Origin: JAYEPK01 sp048569615
Lineage (GTDB): Archaea > Thermoplasmatota > Penumbrarchaeia > Penumbrarchaeales > Penumbrarchaeaceae
Assembly: GCA_048569615.1 (NCBI GenBank)
Contig: JBLIRK010000011.1
Coordinates: 1-64,000 of the forward strand
Length of the DNA stretch: 64,000 bases
Direction: 5' to 3'
This document shows positions 42,076 to 52,480 of the stretch, one piece after another. The notes beneath the pieces were generated by a model. It saw nothing but the letters and a program-made list of their open reading frames with translations. It was not told the origin of the DNA and searched no databases. Positions within the stretch are counted from its first letter, which is position 1. The number at the start of each line of letters is the position of its first letter. The position numbers and the translations under genes were made by a program.

Positions 42076-43279
42076 CCCTTAGAACAACCGCGGGATCGAC
42101 CTTCATCGCCATCCTCAGTGGAATTATCGAGGAAACGATGACTATCCCCATCGATATGAGGATTGAAAGGCCCAACATCTCATATCTGATCCCTATGGAG
42201 GTGCCAAAGGCATATTGACCTATCAGCTGTGATATGAGGATACCGAGTCCAAATCCAAGGAAGCCTGAAATCAGAGAGATCAGCAATCCCTCACCGATGA
42301 AGATCATGGATATGTTGAAATTGTGGGCTCCGACCGCTTTCATGAGCCCGATTTCCTTCCTCCTTTCAGCAACACTCAAGGTAAGGGTTGTCATTACAGC
42401 AAGCACCGATGCACCTAGTGAAGCAAAGGTTATGAGTCCTACAAGTTTCTTGACCAGGTCCAGGGTCTCCATTTCAGCCATTGCCACCTGCTTCACAGTT
42501 TTCACTTCGACACTCTCTATGTTCTGCTCTATCACCGCTGCGATGTCCTCCAGCGGGCAGCCGTTGCAAAGAGCTGAAAGCTGCATGATGTTGACAAGAC
42601 CTTCCTTGCCCGTGAGCTCCTGTACCGCATCAAGATCAGCAAAGATCCTTAGATCGTCATCCCCCCCGGTTGATACAATACCCGATATTGTGAATTCAGC
42701 TCTATTGGTGAAAGGGACCTTGGTCTCGTTTATCAGTTCGAAATCGGAATATTCGAAAAGGATCCGGTCACCTATTTCAATACCTAAAACCTCAGCAGCT
42801 TTCATGCCGATCGCTATTTGGGACGGGATTGACGGATATTCGCCGGTTATGTCCCACCATAGATTGATACCTTGAAGCTCATCGAACCAGGTCCCGACTA
42901 GTGTAACGTCTCTCGTGCCTTCAGCCTTTACATTAACATAGAGCAAGGCATTCTTGCCCAGGACTCCTTTTACTTTGTCGCCGAAGACCTCCAGGGGAAG
43001 GTCCCTGATCATTTTTGCATCATATTCGGAAATATACTCTGTTTCGGTGATAACTCCGAGATTGACGGACCCAACGTTCAATTGGATGTCCTCGCTCCTT
43101 GGAACAACGATTAGATTAGGACCGAAGGCCCTCAGGCTATTTGCGATCCTTTCCTCGGTATCAATGGATACCATTATCAGTGAAGTGATCATGGAAATTC
43201 CGATAATTAGAGCCAATGAAGGTAGCAGATATCTCCATTTCCTCATCTTGAACGACTTCATTAGGATGCGTACGAACAT
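42068..43279 (-). CDS. FtsX/MacB-like ABC transporter permease
   Basis: The protein has 403 residues: one N-terminal helix (RYLLPSLALIIGISMITSLI), an outside domain of about 230 residues (MacB_PCD-like), then three helices near the end (LITFASLGASVLAVMTTLTLSV, IGEGLLISLISGFLGFGLGIL, MLGLSILISMGIVIVSSIIPL). ERRKEIGLMKAVGA is the loop that meets the ATPase. It is mechanotransmission-type, moving force to proteins outside. It is first in the operon with the ATPase and DUF2318 genes, so it likely works in iron handling. The region is lower in G+C than its neighbours. Confidence 0.93.
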   Translation of the reverse strand: MFVRILMKSFKMRKWRYLLPSLALIIGISMITSLIMVSIDTEERIANSLRAFGPNLIVVPRSEDIQLNVGSVNLGVITETEYISEYDAKMIRDLPLEVFGDKVKGVLGKNALLYVNVKAEGTRDVTLVGTWFDELQGINLWWDITGEYPSIPSQIAIGMKAAEVLGIEIGDRILFEYSDFELINETKVPFTNRAEFTISGIVSTGGDDDLRIFADLDAVQELTGKEGLVNIMQLSALCNGCPLEDIAAVIEQNIESVEVKTVKQVAMAEMETLDLVKKLVGLITFASLGASVLAVMTTLTLSVAERRKEIGLMKAVGAHNFNISMIFIGEGLLISLISGFLGFGLGILISQLIGQYAFGTSIGIRYEMLGLSILISMGIVIVSSIIPLRMAMKVDPAVVLRGE

Positions 43280-43551
43280 TTTATCTTTTTAGAAATTAGA
43301 ACTCCTTTTATATCAAATCAGATAGTGTTGATTAGACAGTCAAAACATTACCATTATTGTTGAAAAATTAGCAAACTGTACGATACAGATAAATATCTGC
43401 ACCAAACCCGGAAAGGGAGGGAAATTCAGATCGGAGATCCAAAAGAGCTCACTTATTGACCCTAGAGAAGAATAAAGTTCAACGTCTTTTAATGAATCAA
43501 TATAAATCTATAAATAAGTCCGGATGATAGTTCTTAAAGAGTCAAATTAAA
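43280..43551. other. Divergent promoter region, AT-rich
   Basis: CTATAAATAAG (43508-43518) is a TATA box for the subtilase gene, which leaves a short leader. TTTTATATCAAAT near 43307 suits the permease gene on the other strand. No further gene is seen. Confidence 0.5.
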
Positions 43552-46500
43552 ATGATGTCGGGGACACAAATGATGTGGAATATCATCCATTTCGTAGCTG
43601 CAGTTATTCTGATAGCGATTTCAATCACCATTCCGGGTAGTGGAGAAGTGGACGAGAACAACCTCGTTGAAATGGAATGGGAGTCTGTGAAAGTAGATGT
43701 GTTCGATTGGACCGGTTGGGACCGGGACCTGGATGGTGATCGGATCGATGACCTGTTGGAGGAAAGCTCCATTGACGCCGATGCGGATATGGTGGGCATC
43801 AATGTCCATTTCCGCTACCACCCCTCCTCGGTGGATGAAGGCAGACTGCTTGATGTCCTCGGAGAAGGCTCGGTCTTTCATCATGCGGGAAGATACTCAA
43901 CAGCACTTTATCTTTCGATCCCCCGGAATTACATTTCGGGTCTTCCGGCTCTTCTTTCGGACGATATCACGATGATAGAATACAGGCCTCCCGTTGTCAA
44001 TTTCCTTGACGTCTCCGCCCCCGCGACGAGGTCCAGGGAGTCAGAGCAGTATTCCCCGGATACGGCTTGGGACCTAGGTCCAACCGGGGGGGACATGGTC
44101 ATAGCGGTCATAGATTCAGGGGTGGACAACAGCATCCATGAGTCCCTGAGGGGAAAATACGTCTACGGTGTGGACTTCACGGGAACAACGGTCATCTACG
44201 GCCTGGACCCGGATGACATAGACGGACACGGCACCCATGTGGCAGGGACCGCCATGGGGACCGGAGGGATCTCCGGGACCTACAAGGGAACAGCGCCGGA
44301 TGCTGACCTGGTGGACCTGAGGTATGCCAAGGTCCAGGGAGATTTCACCGGGGCGGCCGACAGGGCTCTCGAATGGCTCATCGAAAACCATGCCGAATAC
44401 GATATAAGGGTGGCATCATGCTCATGGGGGTCCACGATCACGACCTCCGGGAGGGACACAACTTCAAGGCTGGTGAACCAGCTGGTTGACGAGGGTGTGG
44501 TTGTTGTGGTCGCCGCCGGGAACGACGGGGAGCAGGGTCTTCCGAGCCCCGCATCAGCCGACGGCGCCCTCACCGTAGGCGCCCTGGACGATCGGGGGAC
44601 GGTGAACCGCGGCGATGACGCCCACGCCTGGTTCTCCAACAGAGGCCCAAGGGCCAACGACGGGGACCTGGACGATGATGACGAGCTGAAGCCCGATGTT
44701 CTGGCTCCCGGGGTCGATATAAGATCGGCCAAGCATAATTCGGTCATGGATTATGTTGAGATGACCGGCACGTCGATGTCCGCCCCCCACGTGTCCGGTA
44801 TCGTGGCCCTCATGCTCCAGGCAGATCCCGGACTGACCCCCAACCAGGTCAAGTCCATACTGAGGGATACGGCCCAGCAGACATACGCTGCGTCCGTTCC
44901 GGCCCAGGACCCTAAATACAATTACAGGTCGGGCTGGGGTTATGTAGATGCCTACGGGGCCGTAAAAAGGGCCCTGGACCTGGTATCCTACGAGGTCCAG
45001 GCTCCCGCAAACGTCAGGCTCAACTCGCCCTTCCAAGTCGAACTTACAGGGCACTTCACGAAGACGTCCTACGACATCCAGGGCGATACCATGGAGCTCA
45101 CCCTTTCCACTCCCATTCAATGGGGTCCTCCCACCGGAGTCGAAGTGGATCCCGACCAGGCAGATGCGGATGCTACGGTTTCCTTCCCCCTGATCCAGGG
45201 AGGGAGATGGACCGTGACCGCTTCCATAGTATACAATGGGACGGTGGAGGATGCCGAACCAAGGCTGGCGGCCGAACTCGTGCCCGTGGGAATGGTGGGG
45301 GACGAGAGGGTTATTTCGGGAAGCATGTCGATAAACGGGATAGAGGGTGAGGTCACGCCAACCAATGTCACGATATCCTATGATTCCCTTCCTCCGGACC
45401 TTTCCATAACACCCACCGCCATCTGGTTCTCGGACAACCTTCCCAACAGCGGGGACCAGGTCGATATTGACGTGATGGTCAACAACACCGGGTGGACCGA
45501 TGCCGAGGATGTCCTGATCAGGTTCCTGGACGGCCCCGAGATGACCGGTTCCGTGATCGGTGAGGATGTGATCGACGTCCCGATGCTATCAAACGCCGTG
45601 GCATCAATGACATGGGATTCGAATCCGGGCATACATGCCATCACCGTTATCGCCGACCCCGACAACGATATACCCGAATCCAGCGAGGATAACAATTCCG
45701 CCGAGAGACCGATAACGGTCAGAGGCGTCAATGCTCCCCCCATAGCCCAGCTTTCGGTGTCGCCGGAAAGCGGCACAACGATCACAAGTTTCACCTTCGA
45801 CGGGTCCGGATCGAGCGACACGAATCCCAGGGGTACCGTCGTATCCTATGAATACGATTTCGGGGATGGAGAATCAACGGGATGGATCAACGAAGCCAGC
45901 GTCGAGCACATTTACAGATCGGGGGGCACATACACTGCCTCCCTGCGGGTCAAGGACAACGGAGGGACCACATCCACCAACACAGATGAGGTAACGGTGA
46001 ACGTGACCTCCGTGCAGTCGGAGGAGATGGACCTCTACCTCAATTCTTCCTTCGGTCTCTCTCCGCTTCCAGGTCCCGAGGGGAGCCTTGGCATCCGGAA
46101 CGGCAGTTCACCCTTCGCTGTCGGGACATGGATCTCGGATCCCTTGGATCGGTCCCTGATATTGCATACCGCGGCTGTCGGGTCCTTAAAGATATGGTCC
46201 CGGGACCCAACGACCATCCAGGTCACATTGGAATTGGTGATCGGGCAGGTGGATTACAGCTCCTATCAGGTCATCGAGCATCAGGGAGGAGGGAACGGGA
46301 CCTTCCCTGTCGATGTCATTATGCAGGAGAGCCTGCTCAAATACATGGAAACGTTCTCCCTGGAGATAGGCATCTCATCCGGCGGCGACGATGCCTTGCT
46401 GTACCTCGGTCAGGGAGGCTCCAGGCTCAAAATATACTACTATCCAAAGGAGAACGAGCTTCCCGCCGCGGATGCGGGGGATGACATGGATGTGAAGGCC

Positions 46501-47862
46501 GGCCGGAAGGTGACATTCACGGGTTCGGCCTTGGACCCCGACGGCGAGATAAATACTGCCCGCTGGGATGTCGACGGTGATGGGATCTGGGATGCCGAGG
46601 GGGAAGACGTCCTCCAGTTCGAATACGAAGGGTACGCTTCCGAAGGGTCGTACAGGGCAAGGCTCGAGGTAGTTGACAGCGACGGAGGCATCTCAAGCGA
46701 TACGGCAGGCGTGACGGTCCGCCCCTCCGATTACAACTACGCCCCGACCGTCAGCATGCTCTGCCCCGCCGAGGTCGTGACAGGTGTTCTGGAGGTCCTG
46801 GGATCATCCTCTGATGACACAAGGGTGGAACTTGTGGAGGTGAGCGTCGAAGGTCCCGTGGGCGGGGATAACATCGTCTCGGTCCCGTGGACGGAGGCTG
46901 ACGGGACCGATCCTTGGACCTTCACGCTGGATACGAGGCCGCTGGAAGATGGTGACTATTCAATCAAGGCCAGGGCCTTTGACGGAGAGAGGTTCTCGGA
47001 GATCGAGGAGTGCCGTTTTTCGGTGGTGAACCCGAATTCGCCTCCCGACATCGAGAGGGCGGTCATGACACCCGTACCGCTGCCCCTGGACGGGGAGACC
47101 ACTCTTTTGATAAAGGTGGATGTCTCCGATCCGGACCTTCCGAACGATAAACTTTCCGTGGCAGCGGACCTGTCATACATAGGCGGGCCCGCCGAGTCCT
47201 ACATGAGGGATGACGGGAACGGTCCCGACACCGATGCCGGGGACAACGAGTACACCCTGGAGTTCACCCCATCGATCTCGGTCGGAAGCGGCACCTATTC
47301 CATATCCTTCACGGTGATCGACCGGAAAGAGGCTGAGGACCGGACGTCCTCCCAGATCGAGTTCGTTTATCCCCTGGACGTGGAGGTTTCCGTCTCCCCC
47401 GGTCCGTACTATCCCGGAAGGGAAGTGAATTTCCAGGTAAAGCTCCAAAACGACCAGCTGGTCAGCGGCGTTCGTCTGGAGATAGCCGGAGAGGCCGTCC
47501 TGCTCATGGACGACGGAAGGAGCGGCGACAGGATCGCCGGGGACTCCGTCTATTCCAGGGACGTGGAGCTTCCGGCGGAGTCCGGAAGGCTGGACTACAC
47601 GATCTCGGTGCTTGACGAGTACGGTATGGAGCTCTATACGGAATCGGGCTCCCTTACGGTCCTTGGGGACCTCACCACTCCTGGCGGGGGATCGGACCTA
47701 CAGATGGTTGTTGTTATCGGGATTGCAGTGATCGTATCTGTCATTGCTGCCGGGTTGTTGTTCCTTTTGTTATCGAGGAGGAGGGGGAATGCGGAGCAGG
47801 TCACCGTGATGGAATATCAGGGCGGCACCCAACACATCATAGCCCATGTCATCGAGGAATAG
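43552..47862 (+). CDS. Giant membrane-anchored S8 subtilisin-like protease with CARDB- and PKD-like domains
   Basis: The protein has 1436 residues. It has a hydrophobic signal (IIHFVAAVILIAISITI) and a calcium-type motif DRDLDGDRIDDLL, then an inhibitor-like prodomain (to about 165). The S8 catalytic domain (about 165-475) has Asp188 in VIDSG, His226 in GHGTHVAG, the oxyanion Asn324 and Ser408 in GTSMSAP. CARDB-like (VNNTGWTDAEDVLIRF), PKD (SYEYDFGDGESTGW) and further Ig-like domains follow. One helix (MVVVIGIAVIVSVIAAGLLFLLL) and a basic tail anchor it. It is likely a surface peptidase for protein nutrients or S-layer processing. Confidence 0.95.
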   Translation: MMSGTQMMWNIIHFVAAVILIAISITIPGSGEVDENNLVEMEWESVKVDVFDWTGWDRDLDGDRIDDLLEESSIDADADMVGINVHFRYHPSSVDEGRLLDVLGEGSVFHHAGRYSTALYLSIPRNYISGLPALLSDDITMIEYRPPVVNFLDVSAPATRSRESEQYSPDTAWDLGPTGGDMVIAVIDSGVDNSIHESLRGKYVYGVDFTGTTVIYGLDPDDIDGHGTHVAGTAMGTGGISGTYKGTAPDADLVDLRYAKVQGDFTGAADRALEWLIENHAEYDIRVASCSWGSTITTSGRDTTSRLVNQLVDEGVVVVVAAGNDGEQGLPSPASADGALTVGALDDRGTVNRGDDAHAWFSNRGPRANDGDLDDDDELKPDVLAPGVDIRSAKHNSVMDYVEMTGTSMSAPHVSGIVALMLQADPGLTPNQVKSILRDTAQQTYAASVPAQDPKYNYRSGWGYVDAYGAVKRALDLVSYEVQAPANVRLNSPFQVELTGHFTKTSYDIQGDTMELTLSTPIQWGPPTGVEVDPDQADADATVSFPLIQGGRWTVTASIVYNGTVEDAEPRLAAELVPVGMVGDERVISGSMSINGIEGEVTPTNVTISYDSLPPDLSITPTAIWFSDNLPNSGDQVDIDVMVNNTGWTDAEDVLIRFLDGPEMTGSVIGEDVIDVPMLSNAVASMTWDSNPGIHAITVIADPDNDIPESSEDNNSAERPITVRGVNAPPIAQLSVSPESGTTITSFTFDGSGSSDTNPRGTVVSYEYDFGDGESTGWINEASVEHIYRSGGTYTASLRVKDNGGTTSTNTDEVTVNVTSVQSEEMDLYLNSSFGLSPLPGPEGSLGIRNGSSPFAVGTWISDPLDRSLILHTAAVGSLKIWSRDPTTIQVTLELVIGQVDYSSYQVIEHQGGGNGTFPVDVIMQESLLKYMETFSLEIGISSGGDDALLYLGQGGSRLKIYYYPKENELPAADAGDDMDVKAGRKVTFTGSALDPDGEINTARWDVDGDGIWDAEGEDVLQFEYEGYASEGSYRARLEVVDSDGGISSDTAGVTVRPSDYNYAPTVSMLCPAEVVTGVLEVLGSSSDDTRVELVEVSVEGPVGGDNIVSVPWTEADGTDPWTFTLDTRPLEDGDYSIKARAFDGERFSEIEECRFSVVNPNSPPDIERAVMTPVPLPLDGETTLLIKVDVSDPDLPNDKLSVAADLSYIGGPAESYMRDDGNGPDTDAGDNEYTLEFTPSISVGSGTYSISFTVIDRKEAEDRTSSQIEFVYPLDVEVSVSPGPYYPGREVNFQVKLQNDQLVSGVRLEIAGEAVLLMDDGRSGDRIAGDSVYSRDVELPAESGRLDYTISVLDEYGMELYTESGSLTVLGDLTTPGGGSDLQMVVVIGIAVIVSVIAAGLLFLLLSRRRGNAEQVTVMEYQGGTQHIIAHVIEE

Positions 47863-47864
47863 AC

Positions 47865-48407
47865 CTAGAACAGCTTGCCGTCCAGGGCGACATGCCATAG
47901 ATATCCCAGACATGCAGCGGACCCAATCAGAAGAGATGTCGCAGGGTCCGTCCCGGCGAAGTACCAGACGAAGGCTCCCCACAGGATACCGAAGAGGATG
48001 CCCATCTTTGGTGAATGAAGCAGCCCCCTGTGCCTGAGTGGGAGCGCCAGCGACGAATATGCTATCACCGTTCCTCCGAGGAAGATCAAGGAGCCCTTTC
48101 CCATCAGCAGGTCCACTCCTGAAAGGGGTCCTGCCGCAACAATTCTTCCGAATAGGATAGGGGCAAGTAGCATGAAGCCGACTATGGGGCCGATGACCCA
48201 CCTGATCCTCCCCTTCCCGTCCAGGTCGGGGAGCACGGAACCTACGAGCAAGGCCCCGCCTCCGAAGAGCAGAAATGATGCAAGTGGAAGGGCAAGGCCG
48301 GGCAGCATGTCTATCCCGAGGCTTCCCTTCAGCCCGAGGAAAAGGGCGGAAAGGAGCACGACGAATGCCATCAGCCCGAAGCTGAGATGGAGCTCCCACC
48401 TAGGCAT
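47865..48407 (-). CDS. YdjM-type membrane-bound metal-dependent hydrolase
   Basis: The protein has 180 residues with about five helices. Motifs GSVLPDLDG, HRGLLHS and LWHVALDG match the LexA-linked YdjM (DUF457) family, in which Asp and His ligands bind a metal in the membrane. The substrate is unknown, probably a lipid. It is convergent with the subtilase gene, with two bases between stops. Confidence 0.87.
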   Translation of the reverse strand: MPRWELHLSFGLMAFVVLLSALFLGLKGSLGIDMLPGLALPLASFLLFGGGALLVGSVLPDLDGKGRIRWVIGPIVGFMLLAPILFGRIVAAGPLSGVDLLMGKGSLIFLGGTVIAYSSLALPLRHRGLLHSPKMGILFGILWGAFVWYFAGTDPATSLLIGSAACLGYLWHVALDGKLF

Positions 48408-48460
48408 GCCATCCCCGATAACAATATGTTTATCCGTATAAAATGGTATTTATTTGGATA

Positions 48461-51400
48461 TCAGGGAGGGATATCGTTATTCCTGGACCGTTCCGGTCTC
48501 TCGAAATCACCCCCTTCCGGGGTCGTTTTCCGACTCCTTCTTATCAGGAAGAAGCCCGCGGCTCCCGCTGCGATCATCAGGGCGGCGGCACCTAAAATGA
48601 TCCCCCATATCGAAGTGGCGCCTTTTCCATCTCCGGCATCCTCTCCTTCATCCGGAGGTATCCAGATCTCCTTTCTGAGCGTGGTCTCGTTGTAGGAAGC
48701 GGTAACGACTACAGTACCTGACAGCCCCCTGGCGGCATAGTGGTTCAGAACCTCCACATTCCCGGACCATTCGATGGAACAGAGCTCCGTGATGTCGCCA
48801 TGGTCCTGGTCGAAGCACGTGACGATTATCGTATGTCCGTCATCCTGGAGGTCCGCCGACATTGTCTTCAGGACCGCGGACTCGTAAAAGGTGAAGAAGA
48901 AAACAGCCTCGACATCTCTTCCGAAGTGATCGGCGGTGACCGTTATCCTGAATACGCCGGGCGTGCTTGAAGTGGCCGTATATCCATCCCCGTCTTCAAT
49001 AAGATATAATCCGGCCGACCTGTCGAACTTGAATTCGGTCCACGGGATATCGTTCTGTTCGCTGTCCACAAGGACCAGCGAGAAACGCACCTCCGTGTTC
49101 ACGGGGGATGCGGATATGCTGCGGATGATCCGGATCCCAGTTATATTGTGGACCACCATCAGCTCGAAGCTGGTGTTGACCGATGTTCCGAACCTGCTCG
49201 CGCTCAGCTGTATGAGGGCCTGCCCGATTCCCGTGGGAACGATTCGGATCGTGTCATTTTCCCCGAGTGAGGCGATGCATCCGACAGCCCTCAGTTCGGC
49301 ATCGAATCCGCCCAGAGGCTCTCCTTCCAGGTCCAGGACCGAGAAGCGGATCGACAGCTGCTCTCCGATCCTAAGGATGTCAGGATGCTCCTCAAGCTCT
49401 ATTGAATGCGGAAGTGCAGTGACCCAGACCGGGAAGTTCTCCACGATGTACGCGCCTTCCGGGGTGGAGGCGTTCACTGCAACGTATGTGGTCCCTTCGG
49501 AGATACCTTCCATGAACAGCCCGCCGTCGGTGTACTCTCCCGCTGCGATTTCCGGGTCGTCCGAAATAATACTGAAGAACAAATATCCGCTGTAGGGTTT
49601 CCCGTCCGATCCCTCCACCTTGACGTCGAACTGCCTGCCCTCTCCCTTCTCCAGGAGAAGGTCCTCGAAGATGTGGATATCGATGGGTCTGGGGAGCACC
49701 TTAATGGATATCGCTCCGAAGGAGGTCTCGTTGAAATAATCCACTTTGACCTCGACCCGGAGCTCCCCTTCCTTCAGTGCGGAGAGGGTTAACCTGCAGC
49801 CCTCTGTTGCATTGAGAAGACCGTTGTTCCCCGCACTCCACTTAGCATCAAAGCCGAGCAGGGGCGTATCGTCGTACCTGACAACGTTGAGAAGGAGCTC
49901 CTGCTCCTCACCCTTCATCATCTCCACACCAGCCGTGGTTATCTTGACCTCCCTGATCATCGGTCTTGCCATAACCCAAATAGACCCATTCACGGGTCCG
50001 AGGCCCACATCCGCCTCCGCAGATACATCGATCCTTCCGGCTGAAAGCGGGGTGATCCAGATCCCGGATATCGCCGGCGAGTGGGTGCAGTCCCCGTTCA
50101 CATGCCATTTGACCTTGTTGGCCTCTATCGTCAGCTTGCCCCCGCTCGGCCCCTTTGCCGCGTAGGTAATGGGAAACCTCTCCCCGACCCGGATGTCATC
50201 ATCATGCACGACCAGTTCGATGGATTCAAGTGGAGGGACGACTTCTATTATCATATCCTGGTCCACGTTGATCGAGAACCTGGATGCCGTAATCCCCACC
50301 GCATATTCGCCGGTTTCCGTGGAAGAGATATCAAAATCTCCCTTACCGAGTTCGACCATCACTATCCCGCTGGGGAAAGTTCCCACATCGAAGGTACACC
50401 GGTCCGTGATGTCCTTCCCTGTCATCGACAGGACGGACATCTTGATCCTCGTCGTCGACCAGGACGTGACGATGAACCTGCTATCGGAGAAATGAGCCGG
50501 GACCTCGCTGGGGGGAGCCGTCCAGAATCGGGTTCCTGTATCGGCCTCGACAGTGCTCCCCATCCAAATGAAGGATGCCGCAATGGAGCAGTCCTCCTCG
50601 AAGACATCCGAAGGCACGCTGATATTCACTGCATCTACAGTTCCCGAACAAAGCAGAAAGGTCCCGAGGCCGTAGGTTTCGCTCCCAGCGCGCAGGATGA
50701 GCTCCGTGCTTCCATCGGGAAAGTACCGGCTGGTCCTGAGAGATATCTTCCGGTCCGTCCCGCTTATCAGGCAGCCGCCGTCCTCAGGGTCAACCAGCTC
50801 CACAAGCGAGCCCATATTCTCGGAATTGTGTATGAAGTATCGTCCCGACAAGGCCGACCTTCCCGACCAGTTGATCCTGAAATAGACGTCATTTGACGGG
50901 ATCTCAGGGACCAGCACCTCCGTCGACCAACGGTCTGTTATCTTTTCCAGATGTACGAAGGGGCCGTTCTTCCCGGTGTAGGATATGCTAAGGTTGAACT
51001 CCGGGCTGCTGTCAAGGACCGATCGAGCATCCTTCATGGTCCATGATAGATCGATGAGCATTCCGGACCTCAAATGTCTCGAAAGCGGGGTCCCCGTGAA
51101 GCTGATGCCAGGCTGTGACGTTCCATTGTTCTCGCTGTACATTATGCCGTATCCCGAGAGCATGACCATGTCCCTGTCCCCGTCCCTGTCCATATCCTCC
51201 AGGACCGGCGAGAATGGGGTCCCGATGGTGGATATGAACTGCGTTGTTGTGTTCCAGGTGAAGTTCCCGCAGCCGAAGGATACGTTGACGTGGCTGGCGT
51301 AGGAGCCTGAAACGGTCGTGGCGTCTACAGTGATGATGTCCTGAAACCCGTCGCCGTCGACATCCTCGAAATGGAACTCCCTTAAGAAACGGCTGTAATT

Positions 51401-52396
51401 CGGGAAAGCCCTCATCCTCCACCCGTCCCTTCCGAGGTTCTCGTATAGATAGCCGGAGGTCTCCGTAAAAAGACCGTAGTCGGTGTCCCCGTCGTTGTCG
51501 AGGTCCGCAAGCTCGACATCCTCCGATTTCTGGTTCCTTGGAAAGTACTCCGAGCAGTCGGTCCAGCTGCCGTTCCCCGAAGAGAGCCAGTTGTAATAGC
51601 CGGTATGGTCCGGCGTGGAGTAACCCCCCTTGCAGAGCATCGCGGTGCAGATGTCGGGCCACCCGTCGCAGTTTATGTCCGCGACCTCCACGTCCCTGGT
51701 CTCGAGGTTGGGAAGCGTCGGGTCCTTCTCCTTGTCGGGTATGCCGCTTTCCCACTCCTGGATGAAATCACCGGAGTTGTTGTTCCTCAGAATGTGGATA
51801 TACGTCGATCGCGAGCCGTATATGAAGTCCCTGTCGCCGTCCGCGTCTATGTCCTCTATGTTGAAGTCCTCTATTCCGTACAGTATCCTATCCAGGGGAT
51901 ATGTCCCGGTGACGTTCCCCGTGGCATTTCCCTCGGATATGCATGGATTTCCCACTGAGAGATCCTTGTAGGTGAAGTTGATGAAATCCAGGCAGGCATC
52001 CCCGGATAGATTGGCCGCGGTTATGAGATGAGTGATATCGTTCAGCTTCGTCTTTGTCCAGTTCCCGCTTCTATCGAGCTGGTAGCTGAATGTTCCCGCA
52101 GACTTGCCCTGGCCTCCCTTCCATGATCCGATGATCTCCGGGAAACCATTCCCGTCCAGGTCGAAGATTTCAGCTGTTCCCCAGCTGTAGACCCAGACCA
52201 TGGAGTCGGGTATGATACGGGGATCCTTGAAGAGCATCCTCGACGGAGCCCCAAACCGGGAAGCATCGGACCCGTCTCCGTCGGGGTGAAGACCTTCTGC
52301 TTCCGAATCAGCACATCCAGGGTTTGTTGACAGCACGGGGAGCGACACTCCCGCCAACAGCAAAATGGCCAATGCACAGTAAGGATAGCCCCTCAT
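48461..52396 (-). CDS. Giant surface protein: FG-GAP propeller, Ig-like domains and C-terminal anchor
   Basis: The protein has 1311 residues with a signal (YCALAILLLAGVSLPVLS). FG-GAP/VCBS repeats (about 60-430) carry calcium loops such as DLDGNGFPEI, DIDADGDRDFIYG, DINCDGWPDI, DLDNDGDTDYG, DVDGDGFQDI and DMDRDGDRDMV. Long Ig/Big-like beta domains follow (LVVHDDDIRVGERFPITYAAKG; IHIFEDLLLEKGEGRQFDV). The end is one helix (WGIILGAAALMIAAGAAGFFLI) with basic residues. Likely a propeller adhesin, though in contrast to the 6507 protein it has no UnbV domain. Confidence 0.87.
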   Translation of the reverse strand: MRGYPYCALAILLLAGVSLPVLSTNPGCADSEAEGLHPDGDGSDASRFGAPSRMLFKDPRIIPDSMVWVYSWGTAEIFDLDGNGFPEIIGSWKGGQGKSAGTFSYQLDRSGNWTKTKLNDITHLITAANLSGDACLDFINFTYKDLSVGNPCISEGNATGNVTGTYPLDRILYGIEDFNIEDIDADGDRDFIYGSRSTYIHILRNNNSGDFIQEWESGIPDKEKDPTLPNLETRDVEVADINCDGWPDICTAMLCKGGYSTPDHTGYYNWLSSGNGSWTDCSEYFPRNQKSEDVELADLDNDGDTDYGLFTETSGYLYENLGRDGWRMRAFPNYSRFLREFHFEDVDGDGFQDIITVDATTVSGSYASHVNVSFGCGNFTWNTTTQFISTIGTPFSPVLEDMDRDGDRDMVMLSGYGIMYSENNGTSQPGISFTGTPLSRHLRSGMLIDLSWTMKDARSVLDSSPEFNLSISYTGKNGPFVHLEKITDRWSTEVLVPEIPSNDVYFRINWSGRSALSGRYFIHNSENMGSLVELVDPEDGGCLISGTDRKISLRTSRYFPDGSTELILRAGSETYGLGTFLLCSGTVDAVNISVPSDVFEEDCSIAASFIWMGSTVEADTGTRFWTAPPSEVPAHFSDSRFIVTSWSTTRIKMSVLSMTGKDITDRCTFDVGTFPSGIVMVELGKGDFDISSTETGEYAVGITASRFSINVDQDMIIEVVPPLESIELVVHDDDIRVGERFPITYAAKGPSGGKLTIEANKVKWHVNGDCTHSPAISGIWITPLSAGRIDVSAEADVGLGPVNGSIWVMARPMIREVKITTAGVEMMKGEEQELLLNVVRYDDTPLLGFDAKWSAGNNGLLNATEGCRLTLSALKEGELRVEVKVDYFNETSFGAISIKVLPRPIDIHIFEDLLLEKGEGRQFDVKVEGSDGKPYSGYLFFSIISDDPEIAAGEYTDGGLFMEGISEGTTYVAVNASTPEGAYIVENFPVWVTALPHSIELEEHPDILRIGEQLSIRFSVLDLEGEPLGGFDAELRAVGCIASLGENDTIRIVPTGIGQALIQLSASRFGTSVNTSFELMVVHNITGIRIIRSISASPVNTEVRFSLVLVDSEQNDIPWTEFKFDRSAGLYLIEDGDGYTATSSTPGVFRITVTADHFGRDVEAVFFFTFYESAVLKTMSADLQDDGHTIIVTCFDQDHGDITELCSIEWSGNVEVLNHYAARGLSGTVVVTASYNETTLRKEIWIPPDEGEDAGDGKGATSIWGIILGAAALMIAAGAAGFFLIRRSRKTTPEGGDFERPERSRNNDIPP

Positions 52397-52480
52397 CTCC
52401 TTCCTCCCACTGCACAGGTCCGAAGTGCAACCGAATTTAAAAACAAATTCCGCACATGTGAATAGAAACCGCGCCTTGAC

